Below, in pieces: positions 17,385-25,460 of a stretch of 64,000 nucleotides of DNA (position 1 is its first letter; every line of letters begins with the position of its first letter). Below the pieces are notes generated by a model. It was not told where the DNA came from, searched no databases, and saw only the letters and a program-made list of their open reading frames with translations. Both the position numbers and the translations under genes were made by a program. Origin of the DNA: Myxococcales bacterium (lineage in GTDB: Bacteria > Myxococcota_A > Polyangia > Nannocystales > Nannocystaceae); NCBI GenBank assembly GCA_014240065.1, contig JAAZXR010000018.1:1-64000 (forward strand). Direction: 5' to 3'.

Positions 17385-17626
17385 TTCTGGAAATCGGCCT
17401 TCCAACGCGGGTACGGCATCCCGTAGACCTCCTCGCGCACCGCCTCAAGATCAGTCTCCACACCTCGCTCTTGAGCCTCGGCGAGGAACCACTTCGAGAT
17501 GCAGTTCCTGCAAAACCCCGCCAGGTTCATGATGTCGATGTTCTGCACGTCGGTGCGAGATTGGAGGTGCGCGACGAGTCGTCGAAACGCGGCAGCCTCC
17601 ACTTCAATTCTGGTCTGATCATCCAT
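17381..17626 (-). CDS. DUF1244 family protein
   Basis: An 81-residue protein of the DUF1244 family, recognised by DIMNLAGFCRNCISKWF with its CxxC pair, and the EEVYGMPYP end. The small helical fold and CxxC suggest metal binding or redox activity, but no function has been shown to my knowledge. Start at ATG 17626; it is the first gene of the coupled operon with yjbQ and ttcA and follows the HD-domain gene by only 21 bases, so the HD gene may belong to the same transcript. Confidence 0.88.
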   Translation of the reverse strand: MDDQTRIEVEAAAFRRLVAHLQSRTDVQNIDIMNLAGFCRNCISKWFLAEAQERGVETDLEAVREEVYGMPYPRWKADFQK

Positions 17627-17647
17627 CGTATGCGCCTATCTGTGGGG

Positions 17648-18208
17648 CTAGAAAAGGATCCCGTTCGTGATGGTTCGCGGCTCATTCCGGACCGTGATCC
17701 AAAAAAAGTCGAGGAGAACCTTGTCAAGGTTGGCCCTGGGGTATCGCTCGAAGACGTCCTGGACGGCTGCCTTGTCGAGGAGTCCATAGCGCTTGATACC
17801 CCTCGTGTGTTCGATCCACACCGCTTTTCGGAAGGCCTCCGCGGCGGACGAGCAGGTGGGCACCGGAAAGACCCGGTGGTTGAGCAGCATGCACTCCGAG
17901 AGGACGGTGTCGTCTACCTTCTCGCACAGCTCTCCGAACTCGTCTTGGAGGAGCCGGAGGCTGCGGTGCATGTAGCTAGGAGACTCGTCGCGCGGCATCG
18001 TGAGTCCCAGATCATGAAACATCGCGATGCCGAACGCGACGTCATCATCGAAGTCGATCTGCTCCGCTTCCATGACCAGCTTGGTGAGCTCGAACAGCCG
18101 GATGCAGTGGTTGAGAAAACCATCGCCCTCATAACTTGAATGGCGAGCGAAGGCGTCGAGCACCCGCGGCCGAAGGGCTGTCGTGTCGCTTTTGGGGGCG
18201 AGATCCAT
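17648..18208 (-). CDS. HD-domain metal-dependent phosphohydrolase
   Basis: A 186-residue single-domain HD protein. Visible elements are FLNHCIRLFELTKL with the first His, IAMFHDLGL (the HD pair) and a later MLLNHRVF His, consistent with the His/Asp metal site. Members hydrolyse phosphate esters or nucleotides; the substrate cannot be inferred. I chose ATG 18208 (MDLAPKSD) because residues before it in the open frame are Arg/Ala-rich and non-conserved. It stands 21 bases before DUF1244. The 257 bases between it and the hydrolase gene upstream carry no convincing gene. Confidence 0.82.
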   Translation of the reverse strand: MDLAPKSDTTALRPRVLDAFARHSSYEGDGFLNHCIRLFELTKLVMEAEQIDFDDDVAFGIAMFHDLGLTMPRDESPSYMHRSLRLLQDEFGELCEKVDDTVLSECMLLNHRVFPVPTCSSAAEAFRKAVWIEHTRGIKRYGLLDKAAVQDVFERYPRANLDKVLLDFFWITVRNEPRTITNGILF

Positions 18209-18465
18209 CAAGTTGGGAGCGTAGCGAACGGTTGGAGGTGATTCGAGGGGCGCGGCGAAAAAGGTTGCGCCGGCCGCGGCCGCGCGCGAGGGACCGCGCC
18301 GCAGCCGCCGGCAGGGCTCGTCGCAGCCAAGATTCGGCGTGATCGCGGTCCGTGAGGAAAACGACGTCGCCGCCGCGAGGCGCCGAGGGAGTGAGACCGC
18401 CGCCGCGCGCACCCGCGCCTCCTCGCGGAAGGACTCGCTCCGGTGGTGGCGCTCGAGAGGGGGGT

Positions 18466-19158
18466 TCAGCTGCCCGAATGAAACCGGGCGCCCACACCAA
18501 GCTCCTCGAGCAAGACACAGATGATCTCGCGATGCATCTCCACGCGGCGCGCGAGCGGGAACCCCATCCACGTTTCAATGCAGAGCCCGACGCATCCGAG
18601 GCGATCCACGATCACCTCGGTCGAGGAGGTCGAGACCGGATAGTAGTGGGGCGCCCAGGTCTCCGCGGGGTGCTGGGTGCTGGCGTTCATTCTTGAGACG
18701 GCCGCACCGACGATGCTCGGCGCGGGCTTAACCCCATAGACGACCGTCTGACCAAACGAAGGCTGCACATCGGGGTGAAACTTCTTTTTGCTCTCGTGCA
18801 GAGTGACCAACAGATCGGGGCGGGCGTTCGTCATCGCGCTCATGAAGGTCGCGGCCAGTCGGTGTTCGGCGCGCGTCCCCGCAGGGTCTCCGGGGAAACA
18901 GCGGTTGAGGTCCAGTCCGCCGGGGGCCACCCGCTGCTGGGCTCGGTAGGCCCCCGGGTTCATAAGCGGGCACACGATGAGGGTTCCCCGTTCCGGCTCG
19001 AGGCCCGCCTCCAACAGCTCTTCCGCGGCGTGTACGCCGGCGATTTCATCGCCGTGAATGCCCGCCTCGATCCACGCGGTCGGGCCAGGAAGGGGCGACC
19101 GAATCGTATGAATTCGAATCGTAGGCGCGATGAAATCGACCTGGGTTGATACTGCCAT
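18466..19158 (-). CDS. AstE/AspA-like zinc hydrolase (M14-type)
   Basis: A 230-residue protein of the succinylglutamate desuccinylase/aspartoacylase group of zinc carboxypeptidase-like enzymes. Zinc ligands are in EAGIHGDEIAGVHA (His-x-x-Glu) and LLVTLHESKKKFH; the substrate-carboxylate motif is GLDLNRCFPGDP. No signal peptide. Such enzymes remove acyl or amino-acid groups from small amides; the real substrate is unknown. It is divergently transcribed from the NtrC-like gene, with 139 bases between the two starts that probably hold both promoters. Confidence 0.85.
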   Translation of the reverse strand: MAVSTQVDFIAPTIRIHTIRSPLPGPTAWIEAGIHGDEIAGVHAAEELLEAGLEPERGTLIVCPLMNPGAYRAQQRVAPGGLDLNRCFPGDPAGTRAEHRLAATFMSAMTNARPDLLVTLHESKKKFHPDVQPSFGQTVVYGVKPAPSIVGAAVSRMNASTQHPAETWAPHYYPVSTSSTEVIVDRLGCVGLCIETWMGFPLARRVEMHREIICVLLEELGVGARFHSGS

Positions 19159-19297
19159 GCGAGGCGATGCTCGCGCTCATGGGCCCCAGAGGCAAGGGGG
19201 AATCGAATCCGCTCGACGCTACACAGGAGAGGTTGTGAATGCGCGTCCGGGGAGATACCCTGGAGGAGCACGACGGCGTTCGCGAGATTTTCGATAC

Positions 19298-20671
19298 ATG
19301 CACCAGACTCAAGACACAATTTCGGTTTTGGTCGTCGATGATGAGGCCGGCGCGCGTGAGCCGATGTGCGAGTTCCTCGCGGACGAGGGGTATGAGGTGC
19401 GGAGCGCCGCGGACGGCGCACAAGCGCTGGTGGAGGCGAGGCTCAAAGCACCGGATATCCTCTTGACCGATCTGCGCATGCCGACTGTCGACGGCCTCAC
19501 GCTGATCGAGACCATCTGCGGGGAGGAGGGCATGGACTGCGGGATCATCGTGATGACCGCGTTCGGCTCGGTGGAGACCGCGGTCGAGGCGCTGAAGCGC
19601 GGCGCCGACGACTATCTCGTCAAGCCGATCCACCTCGGACAGCTGCTCGTCGTGCTGGACCGGCTGTGCAGGCAGCGCCGCCTCCGCAAGGAGCTGCAGG
19701 AGGTTCGATCCCGCGGCGCCGCGACCGTTGAGGCTGATGGCGGCGGCGGCGGGGATCTGCCCCAGGTTTCACCGGCGCTCCGCGAGTCGATAGAGACGCT
19801 GGCTCCAATGCAGGCGAACGTGCTGGTCTATGGGGAGGTCGGAACTGGCAAGGTGCCAGTCGCGCGCGCGATTCATGCGGCGTCTGCCAGTTCGAAGGGG
19901 GCGAGAGTTCTTAACTGCGCCGTCCACGGCGAACGTACGGCCCACGAGTTGTTGTTTGGCGGCGCGGAAGGCGACGATGATGGGTGGTTGGCAGACGTCA
20001 GCACGACGTTGATCCTCGCAGACGTTGACCACCTAACGACTGCCGTCCAAGAGAAGCTTCATTTGACGCTGTCCGAGGCGGCAGCGGGAGCCGGGAGCCA
20101 CTGCGCGCGCGTCATCTCCACGACCGCCCTCGACATGCAAGAAGAGATGGACTCTGGTCGCTTCCTCCCTTCGCTCGGGCGACTCCTCTCGAGTGTTCGT
20201 ATCAGGGTGCCGACGCTGAGGGAGCGACACTCAGAACTCATTTCGATCATCCAGAGCGCCCTCGTCGACGCCGGGAGACGGTACCAAGCACCGGCGCCTC
20301 GGCTCAGTTCGCAGGCGCTCGAGCTGCTCGTCGGCTATGCGTGGCCAGGGAATCTTCGAGAGTTGCGCCAAGCCGTGGAGCGCGCGGTGCTCACGTGTGA
20401 AGGCCGAGATATTGAGGTGGCGCATTTTCCGGACGCGTTGCAGGCGGACTCTGCGGGTCTTCAACTTCCGGTGGTTCCGGGCGCGAGCCTGCGTGAGCTG
20501 GAGCGCTACGCGTTGCTTCAGACTCTTGAGCAGGTCGGCGGTAGCACGACGAAGGCGGCAAATATCCTCGGGATTTCTCCGCGGAAGATCCAGTATCGCC
20601 TCAACGAATATCGGGAGCAGGACCTGTCCGAACGCGGCGGCGCGGGGACGGAGTCCGGGGACGGCGGCTGA
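19298..20671 (+). CDS. NtrC-like response regulator with degenerate AAA+ domain
   Basis: A 457-residue REC-AAA-Fis protein. The receiver is complete (VVDDEAG, Asp58 in LLTDLRMPTVDG, TAFGS, VKPIH). The central domain is altered: Walker A survives as GEVGTGKV (residues 179-186), but the sigma-54-contacting GAFTGA loop, expected after LFG (219-221), is absent and replaced by GAEGDDDGW; Walker B is LILADVDH rather than LFLDEI-type. The WPGNLREL sensor-II region (349-356), the RIRVPTLRER segment and a C-terminal Fis-type helix-turn-helix (398-438) are kept. It should bind DNA but is unlikely to activate sigma-54 polymerase. ATG 19298 is the start that precedes the receiver. It converges with the REC-PAS-kinase gene 24 bases away. 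Confidence 0.9.
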   Translation: MHQTQDTISVLVVDDEAGAREPMCEFLADEGYEVRSAADGAQALVEARLKAPDILLTDLRMPTVDGLTLIETICGEEGMDCGIIVMTAFGSVETAVEALKRGADDYLVKPIHLGQLLVVLDRLCRQRRLRKELQEVRSRGAATVEADGGGGGDLPQVSPALRESIETLAPMQANVLVYGEVGTGKVPVARAIHAASASSKGARVLNCAVHGERTAHELLFGGAEGDDDGWLADVSTTLILADVDHLTTAVQEKLHLTLSEAAAGAGSHCARVISTTALDMQEEMDSGRFLPSLGRLLSSVRIRVPTLRERHSELISIIQSALVDAGRRYQAPAPRLSSQALELLVGYAWPGNLRELRQAVERAVLTCEGRDIEVAHFPDALQADSAGLQLPVVPGASLRELERYALLQTLEQVGGSTTKAANILGISPRKIQYRLNEYREQDLSERGGAGTESGDGG

Positions 20672-20695
20672 ACAGCCGAGTGAGCGGTCGCGGCG

Positions 20696-22240
20696 TCAGG
20701 GATCGAGGATAGTGCCGAGGGGGATGGTCGGGAAAGAGCCGGAGGGCAACCGCTTGGATTGAGGGAGCGGGGGCTCCGCGGGGAGCGTCACGTCGACGTG
20801 AAAACCTTGGTCGTTTCTGAGATCGATCTCGCCTCCGTGCAGCGAGATGATCGAGTGCGTGATCGCCATGCCGAGTCCGGTGCCACCATCCGCGGTGGTA
20901 TAGAACGGCTCGAACACCCGCGCGAGCTCCTCTTCTGGGATTCCCGGCCCGGTGTCGGAGATGACGATCCGCGCAGAGTTGCCATCGGCCTCCACGCACA
21001 TCCTCACGGCGCCCCCGCTCCCGGCCGCACGCAGGGCGTTATTGATGATGTTGAGGAAGACCTGCTTCAGCCGCTCGGGGTCGGCGGTGATGTACAGGGG
21101 CACCGTCGGTAGATCCAAAGAGAGCTGCGCATTGGCGGCGGCGGCGGCGGGCTCAACGAAGGCATTGAACTCGCGGAAGAACTCACACATTTCGACTCTG
21201 GAGGTCCGCAGCTGGGTCGGACGTGCGAAGTTAAGGAAGTCCTCCACCAGCCGGGTGAGGCGGCCGAGCTCGATCCGAACGGCTTCGATAGCGACGTTTG
21301 ATTTTTTGCGCATGGGCTGCGGCAAAGAGAGCTTGCTGATGCGGCGGGTCATGAGCTGGAGCTGAAGCTCCGCGGCGTTGAGGGGGTTTCGGATCTCATG
21401 GGCGAGCCCCGCCGCCAGGGTGCCGACCGCAGCGAGTTTCTCCGAGAGGCGCGTGCGCCGCTCAAGATTTGCCAGCTCTGTCACATCGAGGCCGGACGCG
21501 TAGATCTCCGTGGCTCCGTCTTCGCGCTGCAGCGGCGTCCATTGCCAACGGATTCGGTACTCTGGACCCGCGTCGCTGCCCGATCTGACGATGCGGGTGT
21601 CGAAGCCCACGGGGGTCCCTCGCAAGACGAGGGCCGAGGCGTTGTTCAACTCTTCATGTTCTCGCGGCGGGATAAAGTCGTTCAACGAGCGACCGATGAG
21701 CTGTCTCTCATCGAGTCCAAGGTGCTGCTCCGTCGCAGGATTCGCGCTCCTGATCACGCCATCGTCCGACAGCGTCAAGAGCATCACCTGCACAGTGCCG
21801 ACCAGCGTGCGCAGCTTCTCTTCTCGCTCGGCGAGTTGTCGCGCGAGGACGGCGGTCTGTTTCTTGGTGTGAACCAGATTGGAGGCGTGCTGAACAGTGG
21901 CGATGAGGCGGAGCGGATCGAAGGGCTTGACGACATAGTCATAGGCGCCAGCTTTGACGGCCTCGATCGCGTCCTCGAGGGTCGCGTCGCCGGTGATGAG
22001 GAGAATCTCAGGGGTGGGGCCGCTGATGGACCGCAGCTTGGGGAGCAGATCAAGTCCCGTGCCATCCGGGAGACGAATGTCGACCAGGGCGACGTCGAAG
22101 GGGGTGTGGGCCAGCTCAAGCCCTTCTCTCGCCGTCGCCGCGTGGACGACGATGGCGCCCTCGTCCGCCAGGATTTCTCCGATGTTCGCCGCGAGCTCAA
22201 CGTTGTCGTCGACGAGGAGGACGCGCGTCCCAGGTGTCAC
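20696..22240 (-). CDS. Receiver-PAS-histidine kinase hybrid
   Basis: A 514-residue soluble kinase: N-terminal receiver (VDDNVE, Asp54 in LVDIRLPDGTG, Lys in VVKPFDP), a short coiled linker (120-150), a PAS domain (about 150-255, GVIRSANPATEQHLGLDERQ region), HisKA with His282 in GLAHEIRNPLNA, and an HATPase (NIINNALRAAG, SDTGPGIPEE, GGTGLGMAI). It has no TM segment, so input is probably phosphoryl transfer to its receiver plus a PAS ligand. GTG 22240 overlaps the stop of the double-receiver gene (GTGA), so it is the last gene of a coupled run. It is convergent with the NtrC-like gene, which may be its output. Confidence 0.93.
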   Translation of the reverse strand: MTPGTRVLLVDDNVELAANIGEILADEGAIVVHAATAREGLELAHTPFDVALVDIRLPDGTGLDLLPKLRSISGPTPEILLITGDATLEDAIEAVKAGAYDYVVKPFDPLRLIATVQHASNLVHTKKQTAVLARQLAEREEKLRTLVGTVQVMLLTLSDDGVIRSANPATEQHLGLDERQLIGRSLNDFIPPREHEELNNASALVLRGTPVGFDTRIVRSGSDAGPEYRIRWQWTPLQREDGATEIYASGLDVTELANLERRTRLSEKLAAVGTLAAGLAHEIRNPLNAAELQLQLMTRRISKLSLPQPMRKKSNVAIEAVRIELGRLTRLVEDFLNFARPTQLRTSRVEMCEFFREFNAFVEPAAAAANAQLSLDLPTVPLYITADPERLKQVFLNIINNALRAAGSGGAVRMCVEADGNSARIVISDTGPGIPEEELARVFEPFYTTADGGTGLGMAITHSIISLHGGEIDLRNDQGFHVDVTLPAEPPLPQSKRLPSGSFPTIPLGTILDP

Positions 22241-22962
22241 CGCAGCACCTCGTCGAGCGCCCGCTTGAGCTCATTGGGACGAAATGGCTTGCTGATGATG
22301 GGGGGCGGTTCAAGTCCCTCAGGCAGCGCTTCGAGGGCTCCGTCTCGATTGCCGGTGATGTAGATCAACGGGATTTCTCCGAGGTCGGTGATCAGCGATT
22401 GATGCCGAGAGATCGTCGTCCCGTCCGGCAGGTTGACGTCGAGGATCGCCGCGTGAAATTGTACGTTGTGAGCGAGGTGCATGGCAGAGGCGAGGTCGGA
22501 GGCCTGCGTGACGTGGACCCCATCAAACCGCGAGAGGTAGTTCGACAAGAGGGTGCGGAGTTGGCGATCGTCCTCGACGATCAGAATCCTGGTCCTGGCC
22601 GCGACGAAGCGCGTCACCGTGGAGAGCAGCTGTATCGTCTGCACCGGCTTGATCAGCACGTCCACCGCGCCCCAGTCCTTGGCGGCCTTCAAGAGCTCGT
22701 CTTCGGCGTACGCGGTCATGACAACCGCCGGCAAATCGGGGTACAGCCGCCGCACCTCTCGCACGACGTCAGAGCCGTTCATCCCGGGCATCCTCATGTC
22801 CGTGAGGACGAGGTCGAAGTGCTCGGCGCTCAGGCACGCCAGGCCCTGATCCCCGGTGTGAGAGATGACGACCTCCACGTCGTCAACGTCCAGCTCGATA
22901 ATCTCTTGCAGATTCTCCGCCAGCTCGACGTTGTCTTCGATCAAGAGCACGCGAGACTTCAT
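22237..22962 (-). CDS. Double-receiver (REC-REC) protein
   Basis: A 241-residue protein with two complete receiver domains in tandem and no output domain. The first has LIEDNVE, Asp55 in LVLTDMRMPGMNG and Lys in VLIKPVQ; the second has IVEDDRQ, Asp174 in AAILDVNLPDG and Lys in ISKPFRP. Such proteins act as phosphate shuttles or sinks between kinases. ATG 22962 is chosen because GGAGG lies six bases upstream (CGGAGGACAC) and it overlaps the preceding kinase stop. It is flanked on both sides, with 4-base overlaps, by histidine kinases, supporting a shared phosphorelay. Confidence 0.94.
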   Translation of the reverse strand: MKSRVLLIEDNVELAENLQEIIELDVDDVEVVISHTGDQGLACLSAEHFDLVLTDMRMPGMNGSDVVREVRRLYPDLPAVVMTAYAEDELLKAAKDWGAVDVLIKPVQTIQLLSTVTRFVAARTRILIVEDDRQLRTLLSNYLSRFDGVHVTQASDLASAMHLAHNVQFHAAILDVNLPDGTTISRHQSLITDLGEIPLIYITGNRDGALEALPEGLEPPPIISKPFRPNELKRALDEVLR

Positions 22963-24194
22963 GTGTCCTCCGAGAGCTTGGTCGGCAACGTGAACGACAC
23001 GAGCGCCCCCCCCTCGGGAGGGTTCGTGGCGACGGCTTGCCCTCCGTGACGTGCGACGACGCTGCGGACCAGCGCGAGGCCGAGCCCTGTCCCCTTGGGC
23101 CTCGTGGTGACGAGCGGTTCGAAGGCGGAGGTCAGGAGGCCGGGAGGGAACCCCCCCCCGTTGTCTCGGACGCTGATGGAGATGCCGCTTGGTTCGCGGG
23201 TAGCCGTGAGCCAGATCTGTGGTTCGGTCGCATCGATCAGCGCGTACACCGAGTTTTGGACGAGGTTCATCATGCACTGCACGATGAGTCCGGGTTCCAC
23301 CTCGGCGGTCACGTTGCCAGGGGAGTCGACGTGCAGCGTCACCTCCTCAGGGAACTGGATCGCGTCGCAGGCTTGATCGAAGACCTCACGAATGGCCCGC
23401 CGCTCAAGTCGCAGCGGTCGATCCCGCGTCATCTCGAGGAGATCGGAGATGATTCGATTGCACAGCGTGACCTGCCCATCCATACGATCAAGGTGCTTTG
23501 TGGTGCGTGGGTCGTCGCCGGCTCTCCTCCGCACGAGGAACAGCGAGGACTGAATGACGCCGAGCGGATTTCGCAGGTCATGCCCCATGCTCGCCGCGAG
23601 CTGTCCGATGGTAGCGAGGCGCTCATTCCCTCTCGCCCTGGACTCCGCGCGGACTCGAATCCCAGACAGCACCACCGCCGTCTCAAGGGAGACCCATCGG
23701 TCGAGGTGTCGGATCCTCTGTAGCAGCAGGGCCTTCGTTGGCTCCTGCTCAATGAGGATACGGTGCATGACATGAGACAGGGAGGTCGCCGCCGCGAAGA
23801 CCTCTGTCTCTTGGATATCTTGCTCCACCGCGTGCATGACCGCGCGAGAGCGCTGGGTCCAATACTTTTGAGAGGCGGCGTTTTGAAGCCCACGCGTCAG
23901 CCATTTTTGGAACTCACCAACAAAATCGTCTTCGCTGAGTGAGAGCTTGACGAACACTGAGCTGGTCGCCGGATGCACGGCCAAGGTGTTGTAGATTTCC
24001 CTGCTGATATTTTCCGAGTGGGGCATCAGCGTCGTCGTGAGCGCCTCGATCTCGTGCGCCTCGTCCGGGGAGAACCCCATGGAAGCGATAAATTCATCGA
24101 GGACCTGATCCACAGGGCAAGTTTGGGGCGCGGCAAGACCGCTGACAAGGGGGTTTTTTGGGCGGCTCGAAACCCACACCCGCGCGACCGACAT
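22959..24194 (-). CDS. Histidine kinase with protoglobin-like sensor domain
   Basis: A 411-residue soluble kinase from ATG 24194 (GTG 24221 is possible). Residues about 25-150 are helical and match the protoglobin/globin-coupled-sensor pattern: SPDEAHEIEALTTTLMPHSE, IYNTLAVHPATSSVF, a WLTRGLQNA segment and RSRAVMHAVEQDI, in which His121 (counted from the chosen start) is the candidate proximal haem ligand. HisKA follows with His205 in SMGHDLRNPLG, then an HATPase with NLVQNSVYAL, RDNGGGFP and GTGLGLALV. Haem and gas (oxygen, NO or CO) sensing is inferred from the fold only. It begins 64 bases after the GST gene and overlaps the double-receiver gene. Confidence 0.82.
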   Translation of the reverse strand: MSVARVWVSSRPKNPLVSGLAAPQTCPVDQVLDEFIASMGFSPDEAHEIEALTTTLMPHSENISREIYNTLAVHPATSSVFVKLSLSEDDFVGEFQKWLTRGLQNAASQKYWTQRSRAVMHAVEQDIQETEVFAAATSLSHVMHRILIEQEPTKALLLQRIRHLDRWVSLETAVVLSGIRVRAESRARGNERLATIGQLAASMGHDLRNPLGVIQSSLFLVRRRAGDDPRTTKHLDRMDGQVTLCNRIISDLLEMTRDRPLRLERRAIREVFDQACDAIQFPEEVTLHVDSPGNVTAEVEPGLIVQCMMNLVQNSVYALIDATEPQIWLTATREPSGISISVRDNGGGFPPGLLTSAFEPLVTTRPKGTGLGLALVRSVVARHGGQAVATNPPEGGALVSFTLPTKLSEDT

Positions 24195-24257
24195 GCGCGA
24201 GCTGGCGCACCCGTGCTGCACAGCGGTTGAGGGCCTCTCAGGGTCCGTGCCAGAGGC

Positions 24258-24902
24258 TCACGGGTCGGTCAACGCGTGCTCACCGGCGGCTTCGAGACGC
24301 CATTTGGCCATCCCTTCGTGGCCGCGCATGGTGTGAGCGTACGCAGCGCAGAGCGCGTCGATGGGTACACCGTATCCGAGGAACCGCTCGATCACGGGAG
24401 CGAACATGCAATCCGCGATGGAGAATTGACCGAAGAGATAGGGGCCAAGGTGGGCGTTGCTCGCGAGGGCCGCCCGCCACAGCTCACAAATTCGGGTGAC
24501 TTCATGCCAGCACTCTGTGCTGATCTCTCGGGTCGTATTGGCGTCCAAATCCATCGGTAGTTCACGCCGAAGGTTCGGAAATCCGGCGTGCATCTCGGCC
24601 GCATAGGCGCGGGCGACGGCGCGCTGGAGAGGATCTGACGGCCACAGGGGCGCCGCCGGGATTGAACGCTCCGCCGCAAATTCGCAGATCGCCAGTGAGT
24701 CCCAGACGGTGTGCTCGCCGATGCGGAGCGCCGGGAGCCGCTGTGAGCCACCCAGCTCCGCCACGCTCGGGATGAAGCTCGGCGAGTCGAGCCAGATCAT
24801 CGTGCATGAGAAGGAGACGCCGCTCGCGCGGAGAGCCAGCCACGCGCGCAGGCTCCACGAGGAGTACCTGCGGTTTCCGATGAAGAGCTCGACGTCGGCC
24901 AC
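24258..24902 (-). CDS. Glutathione S-transferase family protein
   Basis: A 214-residue cytosolic GST-fold protein. The thioredoxin-like N-terminal half reads ELFIGNRRYSSWSLRAW (with the catalytic-site Ser in RYSSWS), QRLPALRIGEHTVWDSLAI (cis-Pro and the Asp-Ser glutathione-contact pair), and the helical C-terminal half contains FGQFSIADCMFAPV, the N-capping box of the family. Expected to conjugate or reduce using glutathione; the substrate is unknown. It is upstream of the globin-like kinase on the same strand with a short gap, so it may be part of the same transcript, which is unproven. Confidence 0.9.
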   Translation of the reverse strand: MADVELFIGNRRYSSWSLRAWLALRASGVSFSCTMIWLDSPSFIPSVAELGGSQRLPALRIGEHTVWDSLAICEFAAERSIPAAPLWPSDPLQRAVARAYAAEMHAGFPNLRRELPMDLDANTTREISTECWHEVTRICELWRAALASNAHLGPYLFGQFSIADCMFAPVIERFLGYGVPIDALCAAYAHTMRGHEGMAKWRLEAAGEHALTDP

Positions 24903-25039
24903 GCGCGCAGCCTACGTCATCGAGCGCTGCAGTGGCCCCCTCAAGGGCGCTGTGGGGGTGCCTCGTCGTGAGACGCCCGCTCGATCGTTCGCCAAATTTT
25001 GGTGTTCGGCCAAAGATGTGCACACTTGTTGACGTAGAC

Positions 25040-25186
25040 GTGAACTGGATGTCACACCGCCGCCGATTTGTACCCATGAAACGGGGGCGCCTGCTAGTTG
25101 TAAATGCTTGCAATTGTTACATTTTGCTCACATTGCTGAACAGTTTTTCCCCCTGACATGATGATTGCAAAACAACGGAGCTACCC
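25040..25186 (+). promoter_or_regulatory. AT-rich leader of a small ORF
   Basis: From about 25050 to 25180 the sequence is strikingly AT-rich for this genome, with TTGTAA, TTGCAATTG and ATTGCAAAAC elements, and it ends in a GGAG Shine-Dalgarno at 25177-25180. It is the most likely promoter/regulatory region between the GST gene (leftward) and the 56-residue ORF (rightward). I could not identify a confident -35/-10 pair. Confidence 0.5.
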
Positions 25187-25357
25187 ATGGAACACGCGAC
25201 ACAAGCAAGGTATCTAGTGCCGATTTTGAGCTTCAACGACGGCGAACACGAGCTCGTCACGGCCTTCGCCCGAGCGGCGAAGCTCTTTCGAGTTCGAGGC
25301 ATGGACCCATCGGAGCCGGCGCGCCGCGCGAGCAACGATGTTGCGAAGCGAAAATGA
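25187..25357 (+). CDS. Small 56-residue ORF of unknown function
   Basis: ATG 25187 follows a GGAG element at 25177-25180 with six bases spacing and opens a 56-codon frame ending at TGA 25355. The protein is basic at its end (RRASNDVAKRK) and mixed elsewhere (YLVPILSFNDGEHELV), without a signal peptide or TM helix. It stands directly behind the AT-rich leader and ahead of the cytochrome gene, whose start is about 100 bases after this stop. The strong ribosome-binding site and promoter-like leader argue for real translation. No family recognised. Confidence 0.55.
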   Translation: MEHATQARYLVPILSFNDGEHELVTAFARAAKLFRVRGMDPSEPARRASNDVAKRK

Positions 25358-25460
25358 GGGCGCGTTGGCGCCGCCGATGCGGGATTCGAATTCTCGGCGC
25401 CGCGGCCGCTTGCGCGCGGCGCTGGCGAAGTGGCGTCGTCGCGTGCAAACTCCCGTCGCG

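Noticed and set aside
25154-25169. Sigma-54-like TGAC-N7-TTGCA element
   Set aside because: It fits the -12 half well but lacks the invariant GG of the -24 half, and its start point would fall on the Shine-Dalgarno of the small ORF.
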